Assembly (NCBI GenBank): GCA_042140185.1
Contig: CP159477.1
Span: 1,922,001-1,986,000, forward strand
DNA from: JANSXG01 sp024743075
Lineage (GTDB): Bacteria > Planctomycetota > Phycisphaerae > Phycisphaerales > UBA1924
Length of the DNA stretch: 64,000 nt
Reading direction: 5' to 3'
Every line of letters begins with the position of its first letter. Position 1 is the first letter of the stretch. Below the pieces are notes generated by a model. The model was not told the origin of the DNA, searched no databases, and saw only the letters and a list, made by a program, of their open reading frames with translations. Shown here in pieces: positions 8,843 to 17,983 of this stretch. The position numbers were made by a program, and so were the translations under genes.

Positions 8843-9103
8843 GTGATGTCACAGAAGAACCACGGCCCCAGCATCAAAGACGACGAGCAGTACGAGACGC
8901 TTCGCGAGAAGGGTTACTCAAAGGAGAAGGCCGCACGGATCGCCAACACGGATCGTGAAAAGGCCGGCAAACGAGGCGGCAAACATCCGCCCTACGAGGA
9001 ATGGACCGTCGACGAGTTGCGGGACCGCGCCGCCGAACTGGGGATCGATGGAAGATCCAAGATGGACAAGGACGATTTGATCGACGCGTTGAGGAATCAC
9101 TAA
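8843..9103 (+). CDS. Small soluble protein with C-terminal Rho-N/SAP-like helical motif
   Basis: 86 residues from GTG 8843 (or 85 from ATG 8846), preceded by AAAGGAG. The N-terminal half reads HGPSIKDDEQYETLREKGYSKEKAARIAN, given here in part (KDDEQYETLREKGYSKE), and is very charged. The C-terminal 35 residues (WTVDELRDRAAELGIDG, then SKMDKDDLIDALR) match the Rho N-terminal/SAP-like fold that often binds nucleic acid. Such proteins are known as conserved hypotheticals in soil and marine bacteria. A role as a small DNA- or RNA-binding stress protein is inference. Confidence 0.75.
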   Translation: MMSQKNHGPSIKDDEQYETLREKGYSKEKAARIANTDREKAGKRGGKHPPYEEWTVDELRDRAAELGIDGRSKMDKDDLIDALRNH

Positions 9104-9162
9104 GCACACGCGACTCCGCATCGACCGCGTTATGCTCTCCCGCTCTACAGAAGGAGATTCCA

Positions 9163-10347
9163 ATGCGTGCGATGCTCTGTGCAATTCTGATGACCGCGTT
9201 CGGGTTCGGCTCCACCGCCTGCGCCAACAAGCCCGACACCGACCTCTTCAACGGCCAGGACCTCACCGGCTGGGTCTCGACCGGCGCCGCCGACGCCTGG
9301 GGCGTTGAAGACGGCCAGATAGTCACCCTCAAACCCGGGCAGGGCGGCTGGCTCCGCACCGACCGCATGTACCGTGATTTCGAGCTCGAACTCGACTTCT
9401 GGATGCCCGAGGGCGGCAACTCCGGCGTCGGCCTGCGCGGCTCATCGGGCGGCGACCCGGCCTTCACGGGCTTCGAAGTCCAGATCCTTGACACCTACGG
9501 CGAGGAACCCGGTCTGCGCAACTGCGGCTCGGTGTACGAAGCCGTCGCCCCCGCCACCATGGCCGTGAAGGAACCCGGCAACTGGAACACCTACCGCATC
9601 CGCCTCGTCGGCGACACCCTCGACGTCTGGCTCAACGGCGAGCACATCCACGACGGAACCAAGCTCGATGGCCGCGGCTTCTTCCGCAGCGAAGAGAACC
9701 CCCTGCCCCTGAACACCCGCGCCACCACCGGCTACATCGCCCTGCAGGACCATGGCCACGCGTTCCGCTATCGCAACATCCGCATCACCGACCTCTCGCC
9801 CGACCCCGAGCCCGCCGGCATGGTCCACCTCATCAACGGCAACAACGCCGCCGGCACTCCCGAGGGCTGGTTCGCCGAAGATGCCGGCACCTGGACCGTC
9901 GAAGGCGACACCCTGATCGGACGCGACGGCCCCGGCCACCTTTTCACCGATGGCGCCTACCGCAACTTCGAGATGCGCGCCCTCGTGAAGGTCAACGAGC
10001 GCGGCAACTCCGGCATGTACTTCCGTGTCCAGCCGAACCCCGCCGCCAACAACCCGTGGCCCATCGGCTACGAGGCCCAGATCGACCAGCACGACCCGAA
10101 GAACTTCACCGGCAGCATCTACGACATGGCCTGGCCGGAGGGCGTGTCATCTCCGATCACTCGCGATAACGCCTGGTTCGACTACCGCGTCCGCGCCGAG
10201 GGCAACCGCATCCGCACCTGGATCAACGGCGTCCCGATGGTCGATGCCGAACTCGACCGCTTCAGCGAGGGCCACCTCGCCGTGCAGGGTCACCACCAGG
10301 GCAACGTGATCATGTACAAGGACATCCGGGTGCTGGAACTGGACTGA
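9163..10347 (+). CDS. Exported two-domain 3-keto-disaccharide hydrolase family (DUF1080) protein
   Basis: 394 residues from the ATG at 9163, which has AAGGAG six bases upstream. Residues 1-20 form a signal peptide ending in a Cys-containing stretch (GSTACANK), possibly a lipoprotein. Two DUF1080 domains follow. The first starts DLFNGQDLTGW and includes EGGNSGVGLRG, FEVQILD and WNTYRIR. The second starts HLINGNNAAGTPEGW and includes ERGNSGMYFRV, YEAQIDQ and WFDYRVR. Pfam PF06439 is named 3-keto-disaccharide hydrolase; members cleave glycosides after C3 oxidation. That fits the neighbouring Gfo/Idh dehydrogenases and TIM-barrel isomerases. A tandem pair in one chain suggests a longer substrate site or a binding plus catalytic split. 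Confidence 0.85.
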   Translation: MRAMLCAILMTAFGFGSTACANKPDTDLFNGQDLTGWVSTGAADAWGVEDGQIVTLKPGQGGWLRTDRMYRDFELELDFWMPEGGNSGVGLRGSSGGDPAFTGFEVQILDTYGEEPGLRNCGSVYEAVAPATMAVKEPGNWNTYRIRLVGDTLDVWLNGEHIHDGTKLDGRGFFRSEENPLPLNTRATTGYIALQDHGHAFRYRNIRITDLSPDPEPAGMVHLINGNNAAGTPEGWFAEDAGTWTVEGDTLIGRDGPGHLFTDGAYRNFEMRALVKVNERGNSGMYFRVQPNPAANNPWPIGYEAQIDQHDPKNFTGSIYDMAWPEGVSSPITRDNAWFDYRVRAEGNRIRTWINGVPMVDAELDRFSEGHLAVQGHHQGNVIMYKDIRVLELD

Positions 10348-10392
10348 AGGATTTGGGTGGCGTGGTCTGAGCGAAGCGAAGCCCACGGGGCG

Positions 10393-10815
10393 TCACTTTC
10401 TCAACACTCGCATTTCCGTCACTGCAGTTCCGATATTGACAGACTTGATGTCGACATCGGCCTGAAGTTCTTGCGACGGCTCGCTGAACTCCAGCGAAAA
10501 AATGTACCCATTCACCACCCAGATCGAACACGCAATAGTGGCGGCTTGGCTTGGGGATTGAAGGACAACCGTCGCCAGTAGTGCTTCCGGCTCACTTGAG
10601 TGAACCATCCGATCGACACGGATCCTTCCGCTGCGGAATCGCTTGTAGTAGAAGTCTACTTCGGTCGCACCTATCAATCGCTGAACTTTTTTGATCTGAG
10701 ATATCTGCGCCTCGATCGCCACACGCAGTTCCACCGGCAACGCAGCGCAAACGCTCTCGAGAATCTTCACCTCCAGCGGCCGGAGCAAATCCCATCCGGA
10801 TTTCCACCCAATCAT
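10393..10815 (-). CDS. Conserved hypothetical protein (atypical base composition)
   Basis: 140 residues starting at ATG 10815 with GGGAG seven bases upstream. No known domain. It has an alpha-helical N-terminal half (LEVKILESVCAALPVELR, then QISQIKKVQRLIG) and a beta-rich C-terminal half. There is no signal peptide or membrane helix. The G+C content is visibly lower than in its neighbours (A/T-ending codons are common), which suggests recent acquisition. It stands alone between two convergent sugar genes, so the context gives no function. Confidence 0.65.
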   Translation of the reverse strand: MIGWKSGWDLLRPLEVKILESVCAALPVELRVAIEAQISQIKKVQRLIGATEVDFYYKRFRSGRIRVDRMVHSSEPEALLATVVLQSPSQAATIACSIWVVNGYIFSLEFSEPSQELQADVDIKSVNIGTAVTEMRVLRK

Positions 10816-10847
10816 GTGACGTCTCCCGCCTCACTGAGCGGTAGGGC

Positions 10848-11996
10848 TCAAACCTCCACCCACACCGCCCCGCCCCCCCCCGACTCCACGCACGCCTCCA
10901 CGAACCGCACCCCGCGCTCACCGTCCTGCGCGAGGGGCAACTGCATCGCCATCCCGCCCGGAGCGCTGCCGCTGCGCTCGGCGTGGATGTGTTCCACGAC
11001 GCCTCGATAGATGTTCGCGAACGCCTCAATGAACCCCTCCGGGTGTCCCGAGGGCAGGTGTGACGCCGTGGTTGCCCGGCTGCTCAGCGGCTCGATCCCG
11101 CGGCTCAAGATCGTCTTCGATCCATCAAGAGCGGTCCGCACGAGCTGCTCCGGCGTCTCCTGACGCCAGATGAGCCCCCCAGTCTCGCCGTAGATTCGGA
11201 TGGACAGGCCGTTGGCCTCACCCACGCAGATCTGGGACGCCGTCAGCGTCGCTTTCGCGCTGCCGGACAGCCGCATAAGCACCGACGCGTCATCGTCCAG
11301 CACGCGCCCGGGCACGAAACTCGTCGTGTCCGCGCACACCGACTCGATCTCAAGCCCCGTCACGAACCGCAGCAGCTGCTCGGCGTGCGTGCCGATGTCC
11401 CCGAGCGCACCGCCGAGCCCCGCCTTCGCCGGGTCCGCGCACCACGAGGCCTGCTTCTGACCGGTGGCCGCCAGATCCGTCGACAGCCAGCCCTGGTGGT
11501 ACTCCACAAAGCACTTGCGCACGGCCCCGATCGCGCCGCTGCGCACCAGTTCCGCGGCCTCGCGCACCATCGGGTAGCCGGAGTAGTTGTACGTCACCGC
11601 GCACAGCCGTTTCTTCGACTCCGCCAGTTCACGCAGCTCTCGCGTCTGCGCGCTCGTCACAGTGAACGGCTTGTCGCACACCACATGGAACCCAGCCTCA
11701 AGGCACGCCTTCGCCGCCTCGTAGTGCACATGGTTCGGCGTCACGATCACCACGAAGTCCACGGCGTCCTCTCGCGCCGACTCCCGCTCGACCAGTTCCG
11801 CGAAGTCCCCGTACGCCCGCTCGGCGTCCACACCGAGCGCCGCCGCCGACTCCTTCGACCGCTCCGGCGTCGACGAAAACGCGCCCGCCACCAGACGCGC
11901 CGAGCCGTCGAGCGCGATCGCCATCCGGTGCACCGCACCGATGAACGATCCAGTCCCGCCGCCGATCATCGCGTAGGTCAGGCCGTTGCCGCTCAC
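10848..11996 (-). CDS. Gfo/Idh/MocA family oxidoreductase (cytoplasmic)
   Basis: 382 residues. The N-terminal Rossmann fold begins AMIGGGTGSFIGAVH; VIVTPNHVHYEAAKACLEAG and CDKPFT (the catalytic Lys motif, EKP in most members) follow, then the beta-sheet C-terminal dimerisation domain with GDIGTHAEQLLRFVTG. NAD(P) use and oxidation of a sugar or inositol hydroxyl are expected from the family. There is no signal peptide. It starts with GTG at 11996, overlapping the stop of the upstream isomerase as GTGA, so the pair is co-translated. The substrate cannot be read from sequence. Confidence 0.9.
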   Translation of the reverse strand: MSGNGLTYAMIGGGTGSFIGAVHRMAIALDGSARLVAGAFSSTPERSKESAAALGVDAERAYGDFAELVERESAREDAVDFVVIVTPNHVHYEAAKACLEAGFHVVCDKPFTVTSAQTRELRELAESKKRLCAVTYNYSGYPMVREAAELVRSGAIGAVRKCFVEYHQGWLSTDLAATGQKQASWCADPAKAGLGGALGDIGTHAEQLLRFVTGLEIESVCADTTSFVPGRVLDDDASVLMRLSGSAKATLTASQICVGEANGLSIRIYGETGGLIWRQETPEQLVRTALDGSKTILSRGIEPLSSRATTASHLPSGHPEGFIEAFANIYRGVVEHIHAERSGSAPGGMAMQLPLAQDGERGVRFVEACVESGGGGAVWVEV

Positions 11997-12997
11997 TGCT
12001 TCTCCTTATCGAAAGCCGAGTCGAACGCCGAACCCGCCGGGGGGAAGTCGATGCCGCGCACGAAGTCCACCGCCTCACTCGCCCCGTGCTCGCGGTCCAT
12101 CACGCTGTCCTCCCACTCCACGCTCAGCGGACCCTTGTAGCCGATCCGGTTCAGCGCCCGGATGATCGCCTCGAAGTCCACATCGCCTCGCCCCGGCGAG
12201 CGGAAGTCCCAGCCGCGTCGGTGATCCCCGAACGCCATGTGCCCGCCGAGGATAGAGTTCGTGCCGTCCAGCGTCGTCGCGCAGTCCTTCACGTGCACGT
12301 GCCAGATCCGGTCGGCGAACGCATCGATCAGTTTCACCGGGTCCAGCCCCTGCCACTGCGCGTGCGACGGGTCGAAGTTCACCCCGAACGCCGGGTGCTG
12401 ATCGAGTGCCTCGAGCGCGCGCTGCATCGTGTGGATGTCGTACGCGATCTCCGAGGGGTGCACCTCGAGCGCGAACCCGACACTGCGCTTCTCGAACTCA
12501 TCGAGGATCGGCTTCCACAATTGTGCAAACTCGCGGTACCCCGCATCGATCTCCTCCTGGCTCGTCGGCGGGAAGAAGTACAGCTTGTGCCACACCGGCG
12601 AGCCGGTGAACCCGTTCACCACGCAAAGCCCCATGCGCTTCGCGGCTTCCGCCGTGTCCTTCATCTCCTGCGCCGCCCGCTCGCGCACGCCGTCCTCGCG
12701 ACCGTCCCCCCAGACCCGCTCGGGCACGATCGCCTCGTGACGCGCATCGATCGGATCGGACACCGCCTGCCCGACCAGATGGTTCGAGATAGCCCAGCAC
12801 TTCAGCCCATGTTTAGCCAGCAGGTCGTGGCGCCCCCGGCAGTATCCGTCCTCAGAGACGGCCCGATCGACTTCGAAGTGATCGCCCCAGCACGCGAGTT
12901 CCAGCCCGTCGTACCCCCATTCCGAAGCCTTCTCGGCGAGCACTTCGAGCGGCATGTCGGCCCACTGGCCGGTGAAGAGCGTGACTGGTCGAGGCAT
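11993..12997 (-). CDS. Sugar phosphate isomerase/epimerase-like TIM-barrel protein
   Basis: 334 residues of the AP-endonuclease-2/xylose-isomerase-like fold. Metal-site motifs are ALEVHPSEIAYD, GVNFDPSHAQWQGLDP, HVHVKDC and SVEWED near the C-terminus. GGAG lies before the ATG at 12997. It is the first gene of a two-gene minus-strand operon with the Gfo/Idh dehydrogenase and is divergent from the permease at 13106, with 108 bp between the starts. Such pairs typically oxidise and rearrange sugars or cyclitols such as myo-inositol or 3-keto sugars. Confidence 0.9.
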   Translation of the reverse strand: MPRPVTLFTGQWADMPLEVLAEKASEWGYDGLELACWGDHFEVDRAVSEDGYCRGRHDLLAKHGLKCWAISNHLVGQAVSDPIDARHEAIVPERVWGDGREDGVRERAAQEMKDTAEAAKRMGLCVVNGFTGSPVWHKLYFFPPTSQEEIDAGYREFAQLWKPILDEFEKRSVGFALEVHPSEIAYDIHTMQRALEALDQHPAFGVNFDPSHAQWQGLDPVKLIDAFADRIWHVHVKDCATTLDGTNSILGGHMAFGDHRRGWDFRSPGRGDVDFEAIIRALNRIGYKGPLSVEWEDSVMDREHGASEAVDFVRGIDFPPAGSAFDSAFDKEKQ

Positions 12998-13105
12998 ATT
13001 CGGCTCCGTCGTGATACCTGTTCGGGGATAGGCAAGGGTACGGGATTCTGCTAGTCTCGCGCCGCTTCATCCTTCACACGCAACGCGTACGCAGGGTACA
13101 CCAAC

Positions 13106-14398
13106 ATGGATCAACCGGGTCAACGGTCGGGCACAGTCGTCGCCACTCAACTCTCGGTGATGATGTTCCTTCAGTTCTTCATCTGGGGCGCCTGGTACGT
13201 CACGATGGGCCCCTTCATGGACGCCGCCGGCATGGGCGCAAAGTCCATCGCTTGGGCGTACACCGTCGGACCGATCGCCGCGATCGCCAGCCCGTTCTTC
13301 CTCGGCATGGTCGCCGACCGCTTCTTCGCCACCGAACGCGTCACCGCGGTGATGCACCTGCTCGGCGGCGTCTTCCTCTGTGCAGCGCCGATCGCCGCGC
13401 AGCAGTCCGAAGTGCTGTTCGTCGTGGCGGTCCTGCTGCACATGCTGTGCTACATGCCGACGCTCGGCCTCACCAGTTCGCTCGCCCTGCACAACATGAC
13501 CAACGCCGAGAAGCAGTTCCCGCTGATCCGCGTTTTCGGCACCATCGGCTGGATCGCCGCCAACTGGGTGATCTCGCTGCTCGCTTTCGACACGTCACCG
13601 AATATGTTCTACGTCGCCGGCGGATGCGGCCTGCTCCTCGGCGTCTACAGCTTCGTCCTGCCGCACACCCCCGCGCCCGCCAAAGGCAAGCCCTTCTCCG
13701 CCCGCGACGCCCTCGGCCTCGACTCGCTGGTGATGCTCAAGAGCCGATCCTTCGCGGTGTTCTGTGTCTGCTCGTTCCTACTATGTATCCCGCTCGCGGC
13801 GTACTACGCCTTCGCGGGCCAATACGTCGGTGAGAGCGGCTTCGAGAAGATCGCCTCGACCATGTCGTTCGGGCAGATGTCCGAGATCTTCTTCATGCTC
13901 GTCATGCCGCTCTGCTTCGCCCGACTCGGCGTGAAATGGATGCTCTCCATCGGCATGCTCGCGTGGGTCGTTCGCTACGGCCTGTTCGCCGGAGCTGCGG
14001 ACGAGCAGATCAAGTGGATGGTCCTTGGCGGCATCGTCCTCCACGGCATCTGTTACGACTTCTTCTTCGTAACCGGACAGATCTACGTGGACGGCAAGGC
14101 CGGCGCGAAGATCCGCAGCCAGGCCCAGGGCTTCTACGTGCTGCTCACCCAAGGCCTCGGCATGCTCGTCGGTGCTCAGCTCGCCGGCGTTCTGGTAGCC
14201 CGCTACACCACCACCGACGATGCCGGAACCGACATCATCGATTGGGGCACCGTCTGGATGTACCCCGCGATCTTCGCCGCCGTCGTGCTCGTCGTCTTCG
14301 TCGCCCTCTTCAAGGATCGGATCACCCCGGCTGCGGACTCCGAACTCGCTTCCCCGACCCCCGGAACCGCCGCCGAACCAATTCCGGCCACAAATTAG
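13106..14398 (+). CDS. MFS nucleoside:H+ symporter-type permease
   Basis: 430 residues with about 12 apolar helices. Early motifs are FLQFFIWGAWYVTMGPFM and GMVADRFFATERV (the loop 2-3 MFS signature variant), then FPLIRVFGTIGWIAANW, typical of the NupG/XapB nucleoside:H+ symporter family. Planctomycetes and Bacteroidota use relatives of this group in sugar clusters, so the cargo could be a nucleoside, nucleobase sugar or oxidised glycoside. It is followed after 113 bp by a Tat-exported dehydrogenase on the same strand. Confidence 0.85.
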   Translation: MDQPGQRSGTVVATQLSVMMFLQFFIWGAWYVTMGPFMDAAGMGAKSIAWAYTVGPIAAIASPFFLGMVADRFFATERVTAVMHLLGGVFLCAAPIAAQQSEVLFVVAVLLHMLCYMPTLGLTSSLALHNMTNAEKQFPLIRVFGTIGWIAANWVISLLAFDTSPNMFYVAGGCGLLLGVYSFVLPHTPAPAKGKPFSARDALGLDSLVMLKSRSFAVFCVCSFLLCIPLAAYYAFAGQYVGESGFEKIASTMSFGQMSEIFFMLVMPLCFARLGVKWMLSIGMLAWVVRYGLFAGAADEQIKWMVLGGIVLHGICYDFFFVTGQIYVDGKAGAKIRSQAQGFYVLLTQGLGMLVGAQLAGVLVARYTTTDDAGTDIIDWGTVWMYPAIFAAVVLVVFVALFKDRITPAADSELASPTPGTAAEPIPATN

Positions 14399-14511
14399 CC
14401 CTTCCGATGCCTCCAGATCGCCAGTAGGATCCATCTGCAGGGCATCGCCCGACATTTCGTGAATCGCCGCTCCGTGCAAACGACCGCGGCAGACAACAGG
14501 AGACCCCGGAC

Positions 14512-15849
14512 ATGACCGACCAGAACCGACCCGAAGCCCAGACCAACACCGGTCGCCGTCGATTCCTCGGTACCACCGCCCTCGCCGGAGCCGCGGCGGT
14601 CCTCGGCGCCGCCGGAACCGTCTCCGCCCGTCCGGTCCGCCTGTTCCCCACCGTCGAAGCCCGCAAGGGCAAGGCCCCGTCGGCCGGCGAACCGATCCGC
14701 ATCGCGATCATCGGCACCGGCGGCATGGGCACGGGTCACGCCCACGCGATGATGAACTTCGCGGGCGCCGGTCGCGAGAACCTGCAGATCGTCGCCCTCG
14801 CCGATCCCTGCGACGAGCGCCGCGCGAACTGCCACAACGCGTGCACCTCCAAACAGTCCGGCGTCGATGTCCAGTCCACCCGCGACTACCGCGAAGTCCT
14901 GAAACGCGACGATATCCACGCCGTGCTCGTCGCCTCACCGGAGCACTGGCACGCCCAGCACGCCATCGACGCGCTCGAGTCCGGCAAGGATGTCTACTGC
15001 GAGAAGCCCATGACCCTCGAACTCAACGAGGCCATGGATGTCCGTCGCGCCGTGCTCAAACACCCCGACCGCATCTTCCAGGTCGGCACCCAGATGATCA
15101 TGCTTCCCAAGTACAAGGAAGCCCGCCAGGCCATCAAGGACGGCAAGATCGGCCCCGCCGTCTGGTCGCAGACCTCCTACTGCCGCAACTCCATGACCGG
15201 CGAATGGAACTACTACGGCATCAACCCCGACTGGAAGCCCGGCGTCAACCTCGACTGGAACGCATGGCTCGGTCGCCTCGGCCCGCGCGAGTGGGACCCG
15301 AAGGTCTTCGCCCGCTGGCGCCGCTACAAGGACTTCTCCACCGGCATCATCGGTGACCTGCTCGTCCACGTGATGACCCCGCTCATCTTCGCGCTCGACG
15401 CCGGCTGGCCCACGCGCGTCATCGCCTCGGGAGCGCACATCGTGGACCACGACATGGAAAACCACGACCAGGTCAACCTGACCGTCCAGTTCGAGAACGG
15501 CCACACCATGATCATCGCCGGCTCCACCGCCAACGAGGTCGGCCTCGAAACCATGATCCGAGGCCACAAGGCCAACATGTACCTCAACGGTCGCCACGTC
15601 GACATCCGCCCCGAGCGAATCTACGTCGACGACGTCGATCGCGAGGAAATCACCTGCCCCGACATCGGCAACGATCAGGACCAGCTCCGCCTCAACTGGC
15701 TCGAGTGCATCCGTTCGCGCGAAGCCGCCGCCAGCAACATCGACCTCGCCTCCAAGGTCATGGTCGCCGTTGATCTGGCCTCCAAGTCGATGTGGGACGG
15801 TCACGCCTACGCCTTCGATCCGGAGAAACTCCGCGCCTCGCGGATCTGA
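14512..15849 (+). CDS. Tat-exported Gfo/Idh/MocA family oxidoreductase
   Basis: 445 residues with AGGAG upstream of the ATG. The Tat signal has GRRRFLGTTALAGAAAVLG at residues 16-34, so it is exported folded with its bound NAD(P). The Rossmann domain begins IAIIGTGGMGTGHAHAMM; VASPEHWHAQHAIDALESGK and CEKPMT follow (catalytic Lys within EKP). TGIIGDLLVHVMTP carries the conserved Asp and His of the active site. It is the first of the plus-strand group apbE - Gfo/Idh - cytochrome - isomerases. In the family, Tat-exported members act as glycoside or glucose-type oxidoreductases. Confidence 0.92.
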   Translation: MTDQNRPEAQTNTGRRRFLGTTALAGAAAVLGAAGTVSARPVRLFPTVEARKGKAPSAGEPIRIAIIGTGGMGTGHAHAMMNFAGAGRENLQIVALADPCDERRANCHNACTSKQSGVDVQSTRDYREVLKRDDIHAVLVASPEHWHAQHAIDALESGKDVYCEKPMTLELNEAMDVRRAVLKHPDRIFQVGTQMIMLPKYKEARQAIKDGKIGPAVWSQTSYCRNSMTGEWNYYGINPDWKPGVNLDWNAWLGRLGPREWDPKVFARWRRYKDFSTGIIGDLLVHVMTPLIFALDAGWPTRVIASGAHIVDHDMENHDQVNLTVQFENGHTMIIAGSTANEVGLETMIRGHKANMYLNGRHVDIRPERIYVDDVDREEITCPDIGNDQDQLRLNWLECIRSREAAASNIDLASKVMVAVDLASKSMWDGHAYAFDPEKLRASRI

Positions 15850-15856
15850 TTCACCG

Positions 15857-16730
15857 ATGCAGACCGACGGACCGACGATGCGCGCATTCGAAGCGATGGG
15901 CACGCGCTTCGAGTGCGTTCTCGCGGGCATCATGTGCGCACGAATCGTTGGCCCGTTCTGCCATCGCCGAAGAGATCGAACGCCTCGTCCTCGACTGGCA
16001 CCATGCCCTCTCGATCTTCGACCCGTCAAGCACCGTCTCCCGCATCAACGCAAGCCGCCGGCCCGTTCGCGTGAACCGCGACCTCCTCGAACTCCTTGAG
16101 CGCTGCGTCGCCTACAGCGAAGCAACCGGCGGAGCCTTCGACATCACCCTCGGCTCCGTCATGGCCGCCCGCGGCTTCCGAGACCACCGTCCCGCGACCG
16201 CTTCCTCGGGCGCCGACGCGCTTGAGCTCGACCGCGCCGGCTCGATCGCCCGCCTGAACCGCACCGGCGTGGCCCTCGACCTTGGCGCCATCGCCAAGGG
16301 CTTCGTCCTCGACCGCTGCGCCGACGAACTCCGCGATCTCGGCGTCTCCAGCGCACTCCTCCACGGCGGCACGTCCTCCGTCACCGCCATCGGAACTGCC
16401 CCCGACGACTCGCTCTGGCGGATCCGCATCGCCGACGACCACGCTGGCGCACCCACCGTCGAACTGATCGACAACTCGCTCTCGGTCTCGTCGCCGTCCG
16501 GACGCACCGTCGAGGGCCAGGGCCACATCCTTGACCCGCGCAGCGGGCGTAGCGCTGCCGGCGTCGAACACGCGTGCGTCGTCGGCCCGTCCGCCGAGGT
16601 CTGCGAGGCCTGGTCCACCGCCATCGTCGTCGACCCCGCCCTGCTCGACCGGCTCCCCAGCGGGTACGCTGGGCACGCGCTGATCGACGGCGCGTGGCGA
16701 TCCACCAACGAACGTCTTGTGTGTGTCTGA
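15857..16730 (+). CDS. apbE: FAD:protein FMN transferase ApbE (one frameshift)
   Basis: ApbE attaches FMN through phosphate to Thr or Ser of electron-transfer flavoproteins. The N-terminal AFEAMGTRFECVLAG is the family start motif but lies in a different frame from the rest. The second part, from AHESLARSA, has FDPSSTVSRIN, TGGAFDITLG, LDLGAIAKGFVLDR and ALLHGGTSSV, all FAD and Mg-binding ApbE motifs. Removing one G from the GGG run at 15925-15927 joins them into about 290 residues. There is no signal peptide, so this would be a cytoplasmic form unless the true N-terminus is upstream. It lies 7 bp after a Tat-exported dehydrogenase and 24 bp before another. Confidence 0.85.
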
Positions 16731-16754
16731 CTGTTCCCCTGCCTGAGGTTTCGG

Positions 16755-17980
16755 ATGTCTGAGATCGAACGTCGTGAGTTTCTTGTCCGCGCTGCCGGCT
16801 CCGCCGCCGCGTTCGCGTTCGTCCCGAGCGTGCTCGGCGCAACCGCCTGGCCCTTCAAGGCCGAACTCCGTGTCGGCGTGGTCGGCGTCGGTCGCCAGGG
16901 GCGTGCCGTCCTCGGCGAGCTGAGCAAGTTCGACAATGTGAAGATCGCCGCGATGTGCGACATTGACGAGCGCCGACTCGCCGCCGGCCTCCGTCGCGCG
17001 TCCGGCGCCGAGGGCTTCCCCACAGTCGAAGCGATGCTCCAGTCCGGCTCGGTCGATGCCGTCGTCGTCGCGACGCCGACCCATACCCACAAGAATGTCG
17101 CCCTCGCCGTCATGGCCGCCGGCAAGCACCTCTACTGCGAGTGCCCTCTCGCCCACACACGCGAAGACTGCAGCGCGATCACGCAGGCCGCACGCGGCGC
17201 CAAGGGCGTCATCGCGGCCGGCTTCCAGGGCGCTCCAACCCTGTCTACCAGCTCGCCCGCGGCTTCTACCGAACCGACTCCCTCCGCGACATGCTCACCA
17301 TGCGCGCCCAGAACAACGAAAAAACTACCTGGATCAGCCCCGCTGCTGATCAGGACCGCTACAAGAAACTCAACTGGAAGCTCGATCCAGAGGTCTCCCT
17401 CGGCCTCGCCGGCGAGTTCGGCGCCCAGCAGTTCGATGTCTTCCACTGGTACACCGAGCGATACCCCGTCCGCGTCGTCGGTCGGGGCTCCAACCGCGCC
17501 TACGAAGACGGCCGCAACGTGCACGACACCGTCAATCTCATGCTCGAGTTCGACGACGGCTCGGTCCTGCAGTACGCATCCACTCTCGGCAACTCCTACC
17601 AAGGCGCTCACGAGGTCTTCTACGGCACGCACTCCGCCATCAAACTCGCTTGGTCACACGGCTGGATGTTCAAGGAATCCGATGCCCCGACCCAAGGCTG
17701 GGAGGTCTACGCCAACCGCCAGCAGTTCCACAACGACGAGGGCATCACCCTGATCGCCGGCGCCACCCAGCTCGCCGAGCAGGGCAAACTCAAGGAAGGT
17801 GTCGGCCTCCCGCACCCCGCGCTCTACTACGCGCTCGAGAACTGGATCACCTGCATCGCCTCCGGTGAAACCCCCGCCTGCAGCGTGGCCGAGGCAGCCC
17901 GCGCAACTGCCGTCGGCATCGCCGCCAGTGAAGCGGTGCAGTCCGGCAAGGCCATCGACATCGACCTGGCAGGACTCTGA
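16755..17980 (+). CDS. Exported Gfo/Idh/MocA family oxidoreductase (one frameshift)
   Basis: The N-terminus IERREFLVRAAGSAAAFAFV is a Tat-like signal with RRE in place of the usual RR-x-FL spacing. GVVGVGRQGRAV opens the Rossmann fold, and VATPTHTHKNVALAVMAAGK with CECPLAH follows; the usual EKP Lys motif is changed to ECP. The frame breaks at the GGG run 17228-17230; one more G continues as NPVYQLARGFYRTDS and on to FGAQQFDVFHWYTERYP, giving 408 residues. The loss of the EKP lysine may mean a changed reaction. Its stop is followed in 3 bp by the cytochrome gene. Confidence 0.85.
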
Positions 17981-17983
17981 TCC

